Source: Clavelina lepadiformis
Lineage: Eukaryota; Chordata; Ascidiacea; Aplousobranchia; Clavelinidae
Assembly: GCF_947623445.1 (NCBI RefSeq)
Contig: NC_135240.1
Span: 27,404,001 to 27,468,000, forward strand
Direction of reading: 5' to 3'
DNA: 64,000 bases
Shown one piece after another: positions 62,443-64,000 of this stretch. The notes below the pieces were generated by a model. It was given only the letters and a program-made list of their open reading frames with translations, ran no database searches and was not told the DNA's origin. Every line of letters begins with the position of its first letter. The stretch's first letter is position 1. The translations under genes were made by a program, and so were the position numbers.

Positions 62443-63243
62443 CAGTCGAATCCGGTTAATTGCATAGTCAATTTGCCAAGCCTTTTTATGCGATTAAACG
62501 AATTATGCGTTTATGCGAAAGTTCAAATTCCACTTATTTTCTTACTTGACGTGCGACGCTGGTCACGTGTAAAGACGTCAACACGCAAAACACTAACGTT
62601 TATTGTGTATAGCGATCATTCATTCATTCAAGCACGCAAAAGATGAAAACATGCTTTCTTGCATTTGTGTTTTTAAGCAAACAAATGTGGCCATGTCCGC
62701 CCCTTCAAACTGTAGTTGTTGGCGAATTGTATGAAGTACAAGCAGAACTTCTTTATTTTTTGGTGTTGTCACAACGATTGCGTCAGCAGAGCTTTCTTTA
62801 TTGTTGTCGTCTTTTTCAACTTGTTTGTTTCGTAAAACTTCTTCACATATTACAGCATCATCGTAACGCAACGCTTAAATGAAACTAAAACAGTGCGAAT
62901 GTTAATGTAAGCGTATTGACAGCCACGTGTTAATGCTTAAATTGAGCATTGTTGGTTTCATTGTTTCGTAACAAAGCGCACTACAAGTCACAAAGCTTAC
63001 GCATTGCGTGTGCGCTCCCAGTGCGCGTTGTTTTCAATTTTATCTTTTAAAAACTTTTGAATAATCGAATAAATTATCTTCATTTTTATTCAATTAAGCG
63101 GATTATGCAATAAACCGTTACGCGATAAACCGAAGTATTGTCTTTACAAATGATAGACTACGCCTACGGTTTGGGACTTGCGCCCTTTATGCGATAAAAC
63201 GAATGATGTGATTATCCAGAATACAATTAACCGGATTTGACTG
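62443..63243. mobile_element. Second Tigger-like MITE, related TIR
   Basis: Ends CAGTCGAATCCGGTTAATTG and CAATTAACCGGATTTGACTG are inverses with one mismatch. TA follows the right end; the left flank reads AT, so the TA duplication is not perfect. Internal words GCGATAAA-CG recur. The TIR differs from the neighbour by CCGGTTAATT against CCGCTTAATT, so it is a distinct family. No long ORF. Confidence 0.82.
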
Positions 63244-63342
63244 TATAACCTTTTGAACATAAAATCGCTATTATTTGTTAGAAAAATTCCAGGGCGGAAA
63301 AATCCACCCTGTCCACCCAAGTTCGGCGCCCGTGCATACAAC

Positions 63343-64000
63343 TTTTGCACTTAAAACAGATACTGTCCTTTGAAAGCTGACAGCTTAGAATAGACAGATT
63401 AGAAAATTTGTTTTAGGAAATGAATCCATCGAAGTTTGAGTTTATAATGACATAGGGTAGAAGGGCAAATGATAGAACATGCCGCACAGTCTGACAGTGC
63501 TGTCGATAAGCAGTCACACGTTATGGCAGTGGTCTAGACTGCAGAGTATAGCAGTTTTTGCCGAGATCTTTAGTGTGTGGAAGCAAAATTCCGGTGTGCA
63601 AGGAAGCAGTGTTGTGTACTGCAACTCGTGTCCTAAGGCTGTCTGGCATTTTGTGATAGACAAGGTTTGGCCCCTTACGATAGAAATCGGGGAAAAATCA
63701 GTGTTCCCGTTATTTTTAGACATTGCTTTTAAACACAATATTGCAGTACAAATTGGAGAAAAAAATTAGTGATATCTTTTTTTTTATTACACTGGTTTGT
63801 CCTGTTGTGCTAGACTGCAGAATATGGCTGTTTTCAGAAAGACCTTGGAAGCACAAAACAACCTAAAATGACAAGTGCGGTGCACAATTACACAGCAATG
63901 TATAGTTTGACTTCTTCAATCTTTAAAACACTGGTAAATCAACTTAAAATTGAGTGAACAGAAGTTCTGTTTAAGTCATTACGTGAAAAATAACGTACCG
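63343..64000. other. Right end of window, no gene supported
   Basis: A 96-codon frame at 63479-63769 (+) and its antisense partner have no recognisable domain. Phrases around CTAGACTGCAGA-TA(T)(A/G)GC recur at about 63534 and 63811, a weak repeat. A gene beginning beyond the window cannot be excluded. Confidence 0.3.

Larger units (their letters stand above)
61454..63334. mobile_element. hAT-type element hosting two Tigger-like insertions
   Basis: The left end CATAGGCGCCGAAGTT and right end AACTTGG/AAGTTCGGCGCCCGTG are imperfect inverses sharing GGCGCCGAA. An 8-bp duplication catacaac borders the whole (61446-61453, 63335-63342). AGGGCGGAAAA occurs just inside each end. Two further elements sit inside (61565-62178 and 62443-63243). 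Its own remaining sequence is about 0.47 kb and non-coding. Confidence 0.82.

Noticed and set aside
62353..62646. 97-codon plus-strand frame near 62.4 kb
   Set aside because: Crosses the left end of the second Tigger-like MITE, so it is chance sequence rather than a conserved gene.

Overview
The window looks like nuclear DNA of an invertebrate chordate, most likely an ascidian tunicate. It is AT-rich, its introns are mostly a few hundred bases with GT/AG borders, and its proteins read as divergent orthologs of vertebrate genes (RPB3, UPF0415/C7orf25, MYCBPAP, PGGHG, RAB33, cyclin D, CYP2). Several start codons sit just downstream of an unpaired 3' splice site, which fits spliced-leader trans-splicing as known in tunicates. 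The species call is inference; the gene calls rest on reading exons, splice sites and reading-frame phase directly.

Layout. 0.7-2.3 kb: POLR2C (+). 4.2-6.3 kb: an orphan rhodopsin-class GPCR with a large glycosylated ectodomain (-). 6.3-11.5 kb: gene-poor. 11.5-17.1 kb: a transposon block, with three hAT elements nested inside one another and then a separate CACTA-like element carrying a long ORF broken by one stop codon. 17.4-21.0 kb: an atlastin/GBP-type dynamin-like GTPase (+). 23.0-26.4 kb: C7orf25 homolog (-). 27.7-37.2 kb: MYCBPAP, 21 coding exons (-). 37.8-40.35 kb: PGGHG-like GH65 glucosidase (-), head to head with a type II membrane SGNH/PC-esterase gene (+, to 42.6 kb). 46.5-47.6 kb: intronless serine-racemase-like gene (-). 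52.2-53.4 kb: RAB33 (+). 54.4-57.2 kb: CYP2-like P450 (-). 59.95-60.85 kb: intronless cyclin D (-). 61.45-63.33 kb: a hAT-type element holding two Tigger-like elements.

The genes do not form an operon or a pathway. They are housekeeping, ciliary, ER/Golgi and signalling genes. The one pair with a likely shared regulatory region is PGGHG and the esterase, whose start codons are about 0.2 kb apart and whose products both appear to enter the secretory pathway. The strongest structural signal is the mobile DNA: nine elements have perfect 8-bp target-site duplications, three of them stacked like Russian dolls, and two others are inserted inside a tenth context. The most interesting protein-level oddities are the mixed GBP/atlastin motifs of the GTPase, the altered tetraglycine loop of the racemase-like enzyme, and the nearly intact ORF of unknown family in the CACTA-like element.
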